From Paenibacillus sp. yr247 (lineage in GTDB: Bacteria; Bacillota; Bacilli; Paenibacillales; NBRC-103111), in the NCBI RefSeq assembly GCF_900103825.1, contig NZ_FNIF01000002.1, positions 515,566-579,565 of the forward strand: a stretch of 64,000 bases of DNA, given 5' to 3'. The notes under the pieces are model-generated. The model was not told the origin of the DNA. It did no database searches and saw nothing but the letters and a program-made list of their open reading frames with translations. This document shows positions 43,623-50,853 of the stretch, in pieces. A program made the position numbers and the translations under genes. How positions within the stretch are numbered: position 1 is the first letter of the stretch; the number at the start of each line of letters is the position of its first letter.

Positions 43623-43681
43623 GGGATGCGGTCGGAGGGATTTGAACCCTCACGCCTTGTGAGCGCCACCCCCTCAAGATG
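43623..43681 (-). repeat. attR: 59-bp repeat inside the intact tRNA-Leu
   Basis: Identical to 30345-30403. It ends within the anticodon stem, so the crossover lies in the tRNA's 3' half. Confidence 0.93.
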
Positions 43682-43708
43682 GTGTGTCTGCCGTTCCACC
43701 ACGACCGC
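43627..43708 (-). tRNA. tRNA-Leu(GAG)
   Basis: 82 nt. The acceptor GCGGTCG pairs with CGACCGC, with discriminator A. The anticodon stem CCATC/GGTGG encloses loop TTGAGGG, giving anticodon GAG. A long variable arm and a GTTCAAATC T-loop are present. CCA is not encoded. Its 3' part is supplied by the integrated element. Confidence 0.93.
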
Positions 43709-43726
43709 GAGGTATAAAAGAAACAA

Positions 43727-43798
43727 TGACCCGTAGGGGACTCGAACCCCTGTTACCTCCGTGAAAGGGAGGTGTCTTAACCACTTGACCAACGGGCC
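43727..43798 (-). tRNA. tRNA-Glu(TTC)
   Basis: 72 nt. Acceptor GGCCCGT/ACGGGTC, anticodon stem CCTCC/GGAGG with loop CTTTCAC (anticodon TTC), and T-loop GGTTCGAGTCC. CCA is not encoded. Confidence 0.93.
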
Positions 43799-43947
43799 AC
43801 GAATGTCTGTAAGCATTTGCAGCCCATTTAACGACAATTGTTATTATAATAGATTATTTCGTAGATGACAAGCACAAAATCTGGAATACTCAACGACAAA
43901 TATGGTATGCTGAGACCAATTCAACATACTCGAGTTGCTGGTCACTC

Positions 43948-44821
43948 ATGCTAATTTATGAATCTACCCATGGCACGGTCCATGAGGCAGCAGAACGAGT
44001 TCCCAGGCCGAGCGAGATCGCTTGGATACGAATGGAGAACCCTGCTCCTGATGATGTAGAGCACGTCCTAGGGGACTTATTCAAGTGCCACCCTCTCCTC
44101 ATTGAGGACGCCATTAAGCTGAATCAACGACCAAAGATGGATACCTATAAGGATCATATATTCCTTACCTTCTTCGCCATCTCCGATCAGCTTGAACCTC
44201 GAGAAATAGGGATCGTGATCGGATCTAACTTTGTGATAACCGTATACAAGAACAAGCTCCCCTTCATCGATCAACTTTACCAAACATGCCAAGAGGTCCC
44301 AGAGCGGTTAAGTCATCCAGGAACTATTCTTCATGGGATACTCGATCGCTGTGTCGATGATTATTCTGTCGTTGCGGATCATTTTGATGAACGCCTGAAC
44401 AGTATGGAACAGGCCGTGTACCGTAACCCTAGGATTCGCATTGCGCAGGATATTTTCCAGCTCAAAAGATCCATGCATCAGCTGCGCCGTGTCATCGTGG
44501 AAGAAAGAATCACCCTTTCCGCCATCGCGCACTACTCCTTCCCCTACACACGTAAAGAAGATGATGTGTATTTCATGGATATTATGGACCACATTTCACG
44601 AATCGTGGATTCTTTTGACATCTTTCGAGAATCGTTAACCGGACTCCTCGAGCTCCAAATGAGTATGAAGTCCGACCGGATGAATGAAATTATGAAGACT
44701 TTAACGATTTTTAGTACGATCTTTCTCCCCCTAACTTTTGTCTTATCTATATGTCTGGATCCTAATGATCATAGTTAGCGGTATCATGTGGTACTACTTT
44801 AAGCGTAAGCATTGGTTTTAA
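43948..44821 (+). pseudogene. CorA-family cation transporter lacking the GMN region
   Basis: The frame 43948-44778 gives the full cytoplasmic domain and the first membrane helix up to FLPLTFVLSI, then leaves the family pattern (CLDPNDHS, stop). The second membrane helix is present in another frame just downstream (ILMIIVSGIMWYYFKRKHWF, stop at 44819-44821). About 20 codons that should carry YGMN and the periplasmic loop are missing. The GMN signature is essential for ion selection, so the product cannot be a normal channel. It lies between tRNA-Glu and tRNA-Ser on the opposite strand and is related to the intact copy at 22649. Confidence 0.85.
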
Positions 44822-44830
44822 GCACCATGT

Positions 44831-44873
44831 ACAAAAAATAAGCCCAACGGCATGAACGCCATTGAGCTTATTT
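44831..44873 (-). terminator. Terminator of the tRNA-Asn/tRNA-Ser transcript
   Basis: AAATAAGC (44836-44843) and GCTTATTT (44866-44873) with an interior stem. On the minus strand it continues into T6. Confidence 0.8.
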
Positions 44874-44890
44874 CCAGCTAATTTCAAATA

Positions 44891-44979
44891 CGGAGAGAGA
44901 GGGATTCGAACCCTCGCACCGCTAACGCAGTCTAACCCCTTAGCAGAGGGTCCCCTTATAGCCACTTGGGTATCTCTCC
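44891..44979 (-). tRNA. tRNA-Ser(GCT)
   Basis: 89 nt. Acceptor GGAGAGA/TCTCTCC with discriminator G. The anticodon stem ACCCT/GGGGT with loop CTGCTAA gives anticodon GCT. A long variable arm is present. CCA is not encoded. Confidence 0.92.
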
Positions 44980-44990
44980 AGAAGATATGG

Positions 44991-45063
44991 CTCCCCGAAC
45001 AGGACTCGAACCTGTGACAACTCGATTAACAGTCGAGTGCTCTACCAACTGAGCTATCAGGGA
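44991..45063 (-). tRNA. tRNA-Asn(GTT)
   Basis: 73 nt. Acceptor TCCCTGA/TCGGGGA with discriminator G. The anticodon stem CTCGA/TCGAG with loop CTGTTAA gives anticodon GTT. The tRNA-Ser gene follows 11 bp downstream on the same strand. Confidence 0.93.
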
Positions 45064-45083
45064 ATGGAACAAGCTTTATTTTA

Positions 45084-45557
45084 TTATGAAGGCGTTAGTA
45101 AGTCAAGTGTATACGATTTCAATTTCCCCTTACATTTTCCACATGCGTATTTACGGACATCCATTTTTCGCTTGCGATAGTATTCGGTTTTGCAGTTGAC
45201 GCATTCCAGCCTGTATTTAAAAGACTGCTTTTGGGAAGCACGCGGCAGCGAACGACAGAACCGGGTACCTCCGACTTGCGCCAGCAAGGTTTTGAAATCA
45301 TGATCCCGATGCTGGTAGCCCCGCTTTAATATATGCAAATGATAATGACAAAGTTCGTGCTTAATGATTTTCTCAATTTCATCTCGGCCAAACGTTTCCC
45401 ACTGCATCCAACTAATTTCGATATCATGGGATTTCGTAAAATAGCGCCCGCCCGTTGACCTTAATCTCCGGTTAAATCGCGCTTGATGTACAAACGGCCT
45501 ACCAAACGATGCCATAGAGATCTGCTCGATCCATTGCTGCAGCTCCCGATCCTCCAT
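45084..45557 (-). CDS. SprT-family zinc protein
   Basis: 157 residues from ATG 45557, with AAGGAG 9 nt upstream; in-frame ATG 45563 and TTG 45578 overlap or precede that site. The metallopeptidase-like motif is IIKHELCHYHLH (HExxH) near residue 65. A zinc ribbon follows: CVNCKTEYYRKRK then YACGKCKGKL. SprT/Spartan-like domains resemble proteases that act on DNA-protein crosslinks; the role of the bacterial form is not settled. It is divergent from the gene at 45671. Confidence 0.88.
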   Translation of the reverse strand: MEDRELQQWIEQISMASFGRPFVHQARFNRRLRSTGGRYFTKSHDIEISWMQWETFGRDEIEKIIKHELCHYHLHILKRGYQHRDHDFKTLLAQVGGTRFCRSLPRASQKQSFKYRLECVNCKTEYYRKRKMDVRKYACGKCKGKLKSYTLDLLTPS

Positions 45558-45670
45558 TCCCATACGCTCCTTTGACAAGTTCTCTCTTGAATTTGTACCG
45601 TATGTACGGCTATACTGTCAAGTAGAAAAGAAGATCGAAAGCTCTACATAGAAAGGATCTGAACAACCCC

Positions 45671-46024
45671 ATGCCACAAATGAGATATGCCATTCTTAAG
45701 CTTGAACAGCAATTGGAATTCGTAGAAATGCCCTCTTCCTATTCGTATCAATTGACAGCTCTAAATCAAAGATTGCACAAAGAATTAGACAAATTAACCG
45801 CTGACCATGTCCCTCAGCTTCCTCGCGTCATTGCAGAATGTGATGACTTGGAATTGATCGGCACAGCGCATACCCTCATTCAAGGCCTTGATTACATCAA
45901 TCATCTGGAAAAAACCTTCGCTGGCATTCAGGAGAAAACGTATCCGCTTATCTCTTTGCTGACCGAAATCCGCGCGCTTCAAGCTCAGCTGGAACAGTGG
46001 TATGAAGAGGAATTTGAAGGTTAA
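45671..46024 (+). CDS. Small helical protein of unknown function
   Basis: 117 residues, almost all predicted helix, acidic (KELDKLTADHVPQLPRVIAE, LLTEIRALQAQLEQWYEEEF). GAAAGGATC lies farther upstream than usual. I do not recognise a family. Its position between sprT and cmpA suggests a conserved core-cluster gene of Paenibacillaceae. Confidence 0.65.
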   Translation: MPQMRYAILKLEQQLEFVEMPSSYSYQLTALNQRLHKELDKLTADHVPQLPRVIAECDDLELIGTAHTLIQGLDYINHLEKTFAGIQEKTYPLISLLTEIRALQAQLEQWYEEEFEG

Positions 46025-46154
46025 GGCTAAGATGTTAAAACCCGCGCTCCGGCAAAAATGCCAAGCTAAAAAGTAAAGCAAACCAAAAGGACCTGCACCG
46101 AGCAGAGTGAACCTTCATATGCTATTATTACATGGCGAAGAAGGGGATGGGCAT

Positions 46155-46319
46155 ATGCCGCAATGGCTCTGTAATCAATTAATGCGGGCCTTCCAGAACA
46201 AAAACCGCAGACAAATCCGATTGCTGAATGATAGCTGGTACTTTTACCGCACCCGCCGCTCACAAGAGGAGTGGCCTGACACCCAATCGACGGACGGACC
46301 GGGCAAGCGTAAATTTTGA
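46155..46319 (+). CDS. cmpA: Cortex morphogenetic protein CmpA
   Basis: 54 residues from ATG 46155, with AGGGGATGG upstream. MPQWLCNQLMRAFQNKNRRQ, then IRLLNDSWYFYRTRR, matches the short CmpA of Bacillales, which is made in the mother cell and with ClpXP monitors spore coat and cortex assembly by controlling SpoIVA. The usual protein is 37-40 residues; here ~18 extra C-terminal residues follow. A terminator follows. Confidence 0.88.
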   Translation: MPQWLCNQLMRAFQNKNRRQIRLLNDSWYFYRTRRSQEEWPDTQSTDGPGKRKF

Positions 46320-46325
46320 TAAAAG

Positions 46326-46361
46326 AGCTAGTACTTGTGTGAAGCAGGTGCTGGCTTTTTT
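46326..46361 (+). terminator. Terminator of cmpA
   Basis: AGCTAGTAC (46326-46334) pairs with GTGCTGGCT (46348-46356) with G-U pairs, followed by TTTTT. Confidence 0.75.
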
Positions 46362-46417
46362 GCTATAACAATTCACAAAACAAAGATACATAAAAGTAAA
46401 CATTTGTTAAAAAAGGG

Positions 46418-46446
46418 TTGCATATTTGAAATGTGCCCTCTATACT
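46418..46446 (+). promoter_or_regulatory. Promoter of the gene at 46552
   Basis: -35 TTGCAT (46418-46423), 17-bp spacer, -10 TATACT (46441-46446). Confidence 0.65.
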
Positions 46447-46476
46447 GTAAATAAATGTAATACTTGTATGGAGTGA

Positions 46477-46523
46477 AGCACACTCGATCCTGCAGAATGG
46501 TTCTGCGGTTCGGTGTGCTTTTT
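46477..46523 (+). terminator. Terminator-like hairpin in the leader
   Basis: AGCACAC (46477-46483) pairs with GTGTGCT (46513-46519), then a T5 run. An inner GCAGAA/TTCTGC stem makes a long rod. It lies between the promoter and the ribosome binding site of the next gene, so it may be an attenuator or end a small leader RNA. Confidence 0.65.
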
Positions 46524-46551
46524 CGTATTAATAAAAAGGGGAGTCGGTAGA

Positions 46552-47088
46552 GTGCACCTTAAAACACGAAGTTGGTTAAGAAAAATGCGAGAACTTGGTT
46601 GGAGTCGGCAAGGATTTGGCGGTTGGATAAGTGGGTCTGAATGGATTGCTCAGCGCGGTTTAAGACAAGATCAGATTGATCTCATCCTGAAAGATGTAAG
46701 GCAGAAAGAAGTAAGACTGAAAGATGTAAGACAGAATTATTTCGTTCAAGAGCGACGAAAGTTTTTGCAGGATAAGAAACATTCGGTTCATGGAAGCAAT
46801 GTCTATTTGATGCAGCCGAAGCAGTCCTCTAGTACAAAACCTTCTTCGTCCTTGGCCAATTTAGAAGCGGACTTGTGGGAATTAAGGAAGCAGCTTGTCG
46901 TTCAAATAGCCAAGCGTTGTAATGGCAAAGTACGACTACAGGATGTCGCTTTCGAATGTAATGTAAATATTCGTATCGCTGCTGAATGGCTGAAACGCTT
47001 TGCGCTGGAGGGAATGCTCTCCGTTGTCGCTGGTCAACGGAATGTCGTGGTTTACTCAGTGAAGGATGTGAGGCAAGCTCAGAAATGA
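46552..47088 (+). CDS. Protein with winged-helix-like C-terminus and KDVRQ repeats
   Basis: 178 residues from GTG 46552, with GGGGAG 7 nt upstream. Residues ~55-75 repeat KDVRQKEVRLKDVRQ, and KDVRQ recurs at the C-terminus. A Ser/Lys-rich linker precedes a C-terminal ~75-residue domain (LRKQLVVQIAKRCNGKVRLQ, DVAFECNVNIRIAAEWLKRF) that reads like a winged helix. Possibly a DNA-binding protein. It lies behind a promoter and a terminator-like leader, so expression may depend on readthrough. No family recognised. Confidence 0.6.
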   Translation: MHLKTRSWLRKMRELGWSRQGFGGWISGSEWIAQRGLRQDQIDLILKDVRQKEVRLKDVRQNYFVQERRKFLQDKKHSVHGSNVYLMQPKQSSSTKPSSSLANLEADLWELRKQLVVQIAKRCNGKVRLQDVAFECNVNIRIAAEWLKRFALEGMLSVVAGQRNVVVYSVKDVRQAQK

Positions 47089-47120
47089 TCTCTCCTTTCG
47101 CAAAAAGATGTAGTACTTGT

Positions 47121-47282
47121 TGGAGAGGATGATGTGGAGAGCCAATAAGCTGATTAACTTAAGAGAGGATGATGTGGAGAAACATCCACTTAAATAACTT
47201 AAGAAAGGATGATGCGGAGAAAGGTATAGTACGGCGCTCGGGTTTGGCGTTATGAGCAACTTATGAAAGGATGATGTGGACA
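47121..47282. repeat. Four imperfect direct repeats around AGGATGATGTGGA
   Basis: The 13-bp core AGGATGATGTGGA starts at 47126, 47165, 47205 and 47268, with one mismatch in the third. Flanks share ACTTRWGAR before and GA after. Spacings are 39, 40 and 63 bp. It lies between the gene at 46552 and a second repeat set. Confidence 0.8.
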
Positions 47283-47298
47283 ACCAACGACCTCGAAT

Positions 47299-47498
47299 AA
47301 GGTTCGCTGGAACCTTCTATTTGATCATTATCGGGTAAAATTGTATGATTAGAAGTCTTTAGCAGCTCTTATTTGTAACTTTCCATATTAAGATACCTAT
47401 TTTTATCAGAATAAGAGTCGCTGGAAGCTTCTATTTATCTAATTTGTAATGAAATCAAAGAATTAGCAGCCTTTTGGGGCTCTTATTTGGCTGGTAGC
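47299..47498. repeat. Two diverged ~110-bp repeat units
   Basis: TCGCTGGAA(C/G)CTTCTATTT occurs at 47304-47322 and 47418-47436. Each is followed 40-50 bp later by TTAGCAGC and then CTCTTATTTG. The first unit contains a perfect AAGGTTC/GAACCTT hairpin. It looks like a dispersed intergenic repeat of the genome, but no third copy is in the window. Confidence 0.65.
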
Positions 47499-47512
47499 AA
47501 ACCCCATACAAA

Positions 47513-47546
47513 AAAGCAGCTGGAAGCTTTACGCTGCCAACTGCTG
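47513..47546 (-). terminator. Terminator of tex
   Basis: On the minus strand AGCAGC...GTTGG-CAGC, loop GTAAA, GCTT-CCA-GCTGCT forms an interrupted stem followed by TTTTTTG. Confidence 0.75.
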
Positions 47547-47557
47547 CTTAGTCACTC

Positions 47558-49918
47558 TTATTGTTGAGGCTTCTTCATGGTCAAGCTAACGCGACCTTTT
47601 TTCTGATCCACGCTGAGCACCCATACTTGGACGATATCACCCACGGAAACCACATCCATCGGGTGTTTCACGAAGCCGTTCTTGAGCTGGGAGATGTGCA
47701 CCAGCCCATCGTTTTTAATGCCGATATCGACGAAAGCACCGAAGTCGATAACGTTGCGCACCGTGCCGGTCAATTCCATACCCGGCACAAGGTCTTCAAG
47801 CTGCAGCACGTCGGTGCGGAAGATTGGCGCGGGGACTTCGTCCCGCGGATCTCGCCCAGGCCGCTGCAGGCTGTCTAAGATGTCCCGCAGCGTCGGGACA
47901 CCTACGCCCAGCTTCGGAGCCAGTTCCTCTGGCTCCAGCGTCTGCAGCAGCGCTAGCAGCTGCTGTGAACCCAGCTGCGTGAGCTCCAGCCGCAGCTCCT
48001 TGAACAGCCGATCCACCACGTCGTAAGACTCCGGATGGATCGGGGTGTTGTCGAGCGGGTTCCGGCCGCCCGCAATCCGCATGAAGCCGACACACTGCTC
48101 GAAGGTTTTCGCGCCGAGGCGCGGAACCTTCGACAGCTCCTGTCGGGAGCTGAATTTGCCGTTCTCCTCGCGATACTTGACGATGTTTTTCGCAAGTGTC
48201 GCGTTCACGCCCGACACGTACGAGAGCAGTGACGGGGACGCCGTGTTGAGGTCCACGCCTACATGGTTAACGGCCGACTCCACGACGGCCTTCAAGTTCT
48301 CGTCAAGACGTTTCTGCGAAACGTCATGCTGGTACTGCCCGACGCCGATCGCCTTCGGCTCGATCTTCACCAGCTCCGCGAGCGGGTCCTGCAGCCTCCG
48401 CGCGATCGAAATCGCGCTGCGCTCGGCTACGTCGAGCTCCGGGAACTCCGTCTGCGCCAGCTTCGACGCGGAGTACACGCTCGCCCCCGCTTCGCTTACG
48501 ATCAAGTACTTGAGCTTCTGCTCCTTGATCTCGCCAATCAGCTCCGCAACAAACTGCTCCGTTTCACGGGAAGCCGTCCCATTGCCAATCACGATCAGCT
48601 CTACGCTGTACTTGCTGATCAACTGCTTGAACTTCGCCTTCGCTTCCGCCACCTTATTATTCGGCGGCGTCGGGTAGGTGACGGCGATTTCAAGCATTTT
48701 ACCGGTGTCGTCAATGACAGCCAGCTTACAGCCTGTCCGGTAAGCGGGATCGACCCCGAGCACGACATGCCCTTTGATCGGAGCTTGGAGCAGCAGATTA
48801 CGCAGATTTTCGGCGAAAATCTTAATCGCTTGCTCCTCGCCCATCTCGGTCATTTCACCGCGCACTTCGCGCTCAATGGAAGGAGCGAGTAATCTTTTAT
48901 AAGCATCCTCGATAACAGAGCGAAGCACGTCGCGAACAACCGAATCACCTTTAACGACTTGTCTCACCATATAATCATGAATTTTATCGACGGCAACATC
49001 CAAGCCAACCTTCAGGACTTCCTCCCGCTCCCCGCGATTAATCGCTAGAATGCGGTGAGGCGGCAGACGTTTAACAGGCTCTTGATACGCATAATACATC
49101 TCGTAAACAGACTCCTGCTTCGCATCCTTGGCTTCCGTTCGCAGAATCCCCTGATCATGCGTATATCGACGCACCCAAGCTCGAATCTTAGCGTCATCCG
49201 CGATGTTCTCCGCAAGGATATCCATAGCGCCCTGGATCGCGTCTGCAGCGCTTCCTACCTGCTTGTCCGCGTTCACATAGCGCTCCGCTTCTTGATCCAG
49301 CGAGCCTTGACGAGGCTGCTTCCAGATCCATTCCGCTAGCGGCTCCAGGCCGCGCTCTTTGGCAACACTTGCACGCGTCTTGCGCTTTTGACGATACGGT
49401 CTGTACAAATCTTCGATTTCCTGCAGCTTCGCAGCGCCTTCAATCGATTTACGCAGCTCTTCCGTCAGCTTACCCTGATCATCAATCAAACGAACAACCT
49501 CGATCTTACGATCCTCAAGGTTACGCAAGTACTGCAGCCGCTCCTCGATATCTCGCAGCTGGTTCTCATCCAGCTCACCGGTCATCTCTTTCCGGTAACG
49601 AGCGATGAATGGAATCGTATTGCCCTCATCAAGCAGCCCCATCGTCGTTTTCACTTTGCCTGTGGGCAGCTGCAGTTCAGCAGAGATTTGCTTCAGGATC
49701 CGCTCCTGGATCTCTGCTTTCTTCTCTTCGGAGAGAACGATTTTTTCCTTAGGCTCATCGTCGTATTTGTTCTTTGTTTCTCTGCTACCCGTTGCGCTAT
49801 CATCATGTTTGCTCTCAGCGCCATCATCGATTGCGCTATTCACCGCAGCACTGCCCGAAGCATCTTCTACGGCGAAGAACATTTTACTTTTCATCGTATC
49901 CAACAAGGTCATTGTCAT
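47558..49918 (-). CDS. tex: Tex-family RNA-binding transcription accessory protein
   Basis: 786 residues. After an unusual acidic, Ser/Asp-rich N-terminus of ~60 residues, the Tex core begins at VLSEEKKAEIQERILKQISA. It includes TIPFIARYRKEMTGELDE, a YqgF-like RNase H fold (HVVLGVDPAYRTGCKLAVID), helix-hairpin-helix motifs (LLSYVSGVNATLAKNIVKYR, KVPRLGAKTFEQCVGFMRIA) and a C-terminal S1 RNA-binding domain (GTVRNVIDFGAFVDIGIKND). Tex proteins bind nucleic acids and influence transcription and translation efficiency. Part of the gene is GC-rich (near 47800-48500), which creates long spurious antisense frames. The ATG pair has GGGGA just upstream. Confidence 0.95.
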   Translation of the reverse strand: MTMTLLDTMKSKMFFAVEDASGSAAVNSAIDDGAESKHDDSATGSRETKNKYDDEPKEKIVLSEEKKAEIQERILKQISAELQLPTGKVKTTMGLLDEGNTIPFIARYRKEMTGELDENQLRDIEERLQYLRNLEDRKIEVVRLIDDQGKLTEELRKSIEGAAKLQEIEDLYRPYRQKRKTRASVAKERGLEPLAEWIWKQPRQGSLDQEAERYVNADKQVGSAADAIQGAMDILAENIADDAKIRAWVRRYTHDQGILRTEAKDAKQESVYEMYYAYQEPVKRLPPHRILAINRGEREEVLKVGLDVAVDKIHDYMVRQVVKGDSVVRDVLRSVIEDAYKRLLAPSIEREVRGEMTEMGEEQAIKIFAENLRNLLLQAPIKGHVVLGVDPAYRTGCKLAVIDDTGKMLEIAVTYPTPPNNKVAEAKAKFKQLISKYSVELIVIGNGTASRETEQFVAELIGEIKEQKLKYLIVSEAGASVYSASKLAQTEFPELDVAERSAISIARRLQDPLAELVKIEPKAIGVGQYQHDVSQKRLDENLKAVVESAVNHVGVDLNTASPSLLSYVSGVNATLAKNIVKYREENGKFSSRQELSKVPRLGAKTFEQCVGFMRIAGGRNPLDNTPIHPESYDVVDRLFKELRLELTQLGSQQLLALLQTLEPEELAPKLGVGVPTLRDILDSLQRPGRDPRDEVPAPIFRTDVLQLEDLVPGMELTGTVRNVIDFGAFVDIGIKNDGLVHISQLKNGFVKHPMDVVSVGDIVQVWVLSVDQKKGRVSLTMKKPQQ

Positions 49919-49952
49919 TCCCCACTTCTATTCCTATGTATGTTTACAAACC

Positions 49953-49980
49953 AAAAAACGAGGGAACTTATCGCCCTCGT
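49953..49980 (-). terminator. Terminator of the ndoAI-ndoA operon
   Basis: ACGAGGG (49958-49964) pairs with CCCTCGT (49974-49980). On the minus strand T6 follows. Confidence 0.85.
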
Positions 49981-49996
49981 CCGTTCCAGATCCTAT

Positions 49997-50347
49997 TCAA
50001 AACTCTATCAGTCCCACACTAATCTGCAAAGCGTCATCAACCTTCCGCATCGTTTCTTCATCCAAATGCGTAATTTTGTCCGTTAGCCGTTGCTTGTCGA
50101 TCGTTCTGATTTGTTCAAGCAGAATCACCGAATCTCGATCGAAACCGTGCGTTTCCGCATCGATTTCCACATGCGTGGGAAGCTTCGCCTTCTGGATTTG
50201 AGCTGTAATCGCTGCAACAATCACGGTTGGGCTAAAGCGGTTGCCGATATCGTTTTGGATCACAAGAACAGGACGAACCCCTCCTTGCTCCGACCCAACT
50301 ACCGGCGAAAGATCTGCGAAAAATACATCGCCACGTTTCACAATCAC
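49997..50347 (-). CDS. ndoA: Endoribonuclease toxin NdoA (EndoA, MazF family)
   Basis: 116 residues, exactly the size of Bacillus EndoA, beginning [20 protein letters not shown] with the [12 protein letters not shown] core. It ends [20 protein letters not shown] plus EF. It cleaves mRNA at a short U-rich site and is held inactive by the antitoxin encoded 3 bp upstream. The conserved Arg and Thr/Ser positions of the family ([17 protein letters not shown]) are kept, so it should be active. Confidence 0.96.
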   Translation of the reverse strand: MIVKRGDVFFADLSPVVGSEQGGVRPVLVIQNDIGNRFSPTVIVAAITAQIQKAKLPTHVEIDAETHGFDRDSVILLEQIRTIDKQRLTDKITHLDEETMRKVDDALQISVGLIEF

Positions 50348-50350
50348 TAC

Positions 50351-50632
50351 TTACACCCCGCTTACTAAGCGATCAAGCGTACCGTCCGCTTCTTCCTCCG
50401 CTTGAAAAGCTTCAGATGCCATGCTGAGATTTATTTTTGCCATCTCCATATACCCACGCTGCATGGATTCGCGTAGACTGCGCTTTTTGCGTTCAATTAA
50501 ATACAGCTTCATTGCCTGGCGAATAAATTCGCTGCGATTGGAATTCTCCTTCTCGACAATACCGTCCACTTCTTGCAACAGATTGTCAGGCAAGCTAATC
50601 ATGATCCTTTTCGTATTATGCGCATTGCTCAC
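50351..50632 (-). CDS. ndoAI: Antitoxin NdoAI (EndoAI), ribbon-helix-helix
   Basis: 93 residues from GTG 50632, with GGGGGTG 7 nt upstream; a longer frame to 50665 has no such site, and 93 residues equals the Bacillus protein. NTKRIMISLPDNLLQEVDGI, then NRSEFIRQAMKLYLIERKKR, is a CopG-type ribbon-helix-helix. The C-terminal helical part (MASEAFQAEEEADGTLDRLV) wraps the toxin. The toxin gene follows after 3 bp. Confidence 0.95.
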   Translation of the reverse strand: MSNAHNTKRIMISLPDNLLQEVDGIVEKENSNRSEFIRQAMKLYLIERKKRSLRESMQRGYMEMAKINLSMASEAFQAEEEADGTLDRLVSGV

Positions 50633-50853
50633 ACTCTCGCACCCCCAGAAACGATACAAAGACAATATTACCAGTATGTCATCTCAAAAACCAATTTATA
50701 CAATAGATATATGCATCCAGTATATCAAATATGTTACATCCTTGGATATAAGAATCTTACTCACATAGTATTCGATAGTCTATTACGAAAATCCTCTGTT
50801 TCCACTTCAGAACTCACATGGTAAATTAATGAAGCCTAGAACATGCCCTGCAT

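Larger units (their letters stand above)
30345..43681. mobile_element. Integrated element of ~13.3 kb in the 3' half of tRNA-Leu(GAG)
   Basis: It is bounded by a perfect 59-bp direct repeat (30345-30403 and 43623-43681) that is the 3' part of tRNA-Leu on the minus strand. The integrase gene lies next to the intact tRNA, the usual arrangement for tyrosine-recombinase elements that restore the tRNA with their own copy of its 3' end. Right-hand genes are integrase, repressor, excisionase-like protein, HNH protein and gpII-like replication protein. No capsid, portal, tail, relaxase or type IV secretion genes are visible, so it is not a complete phage or conjugative element. The left 4 kb hold older relics. 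Confidence 0.9.

Noticed and set aside
47121-47282. Possible CRISPR array
   Set aside because: Only four units, core of 13 bp, spacing 39, 40 and 63 bp, and no cas genes anywhere in the window.
48045-48892. Long plus-strand frames (over 200 codons) antisense to tex
   Set aside because: They lie in the GC-rich part of tex, have no ribosome binding site and no protein motif; they reflect codon bias of the real gene.
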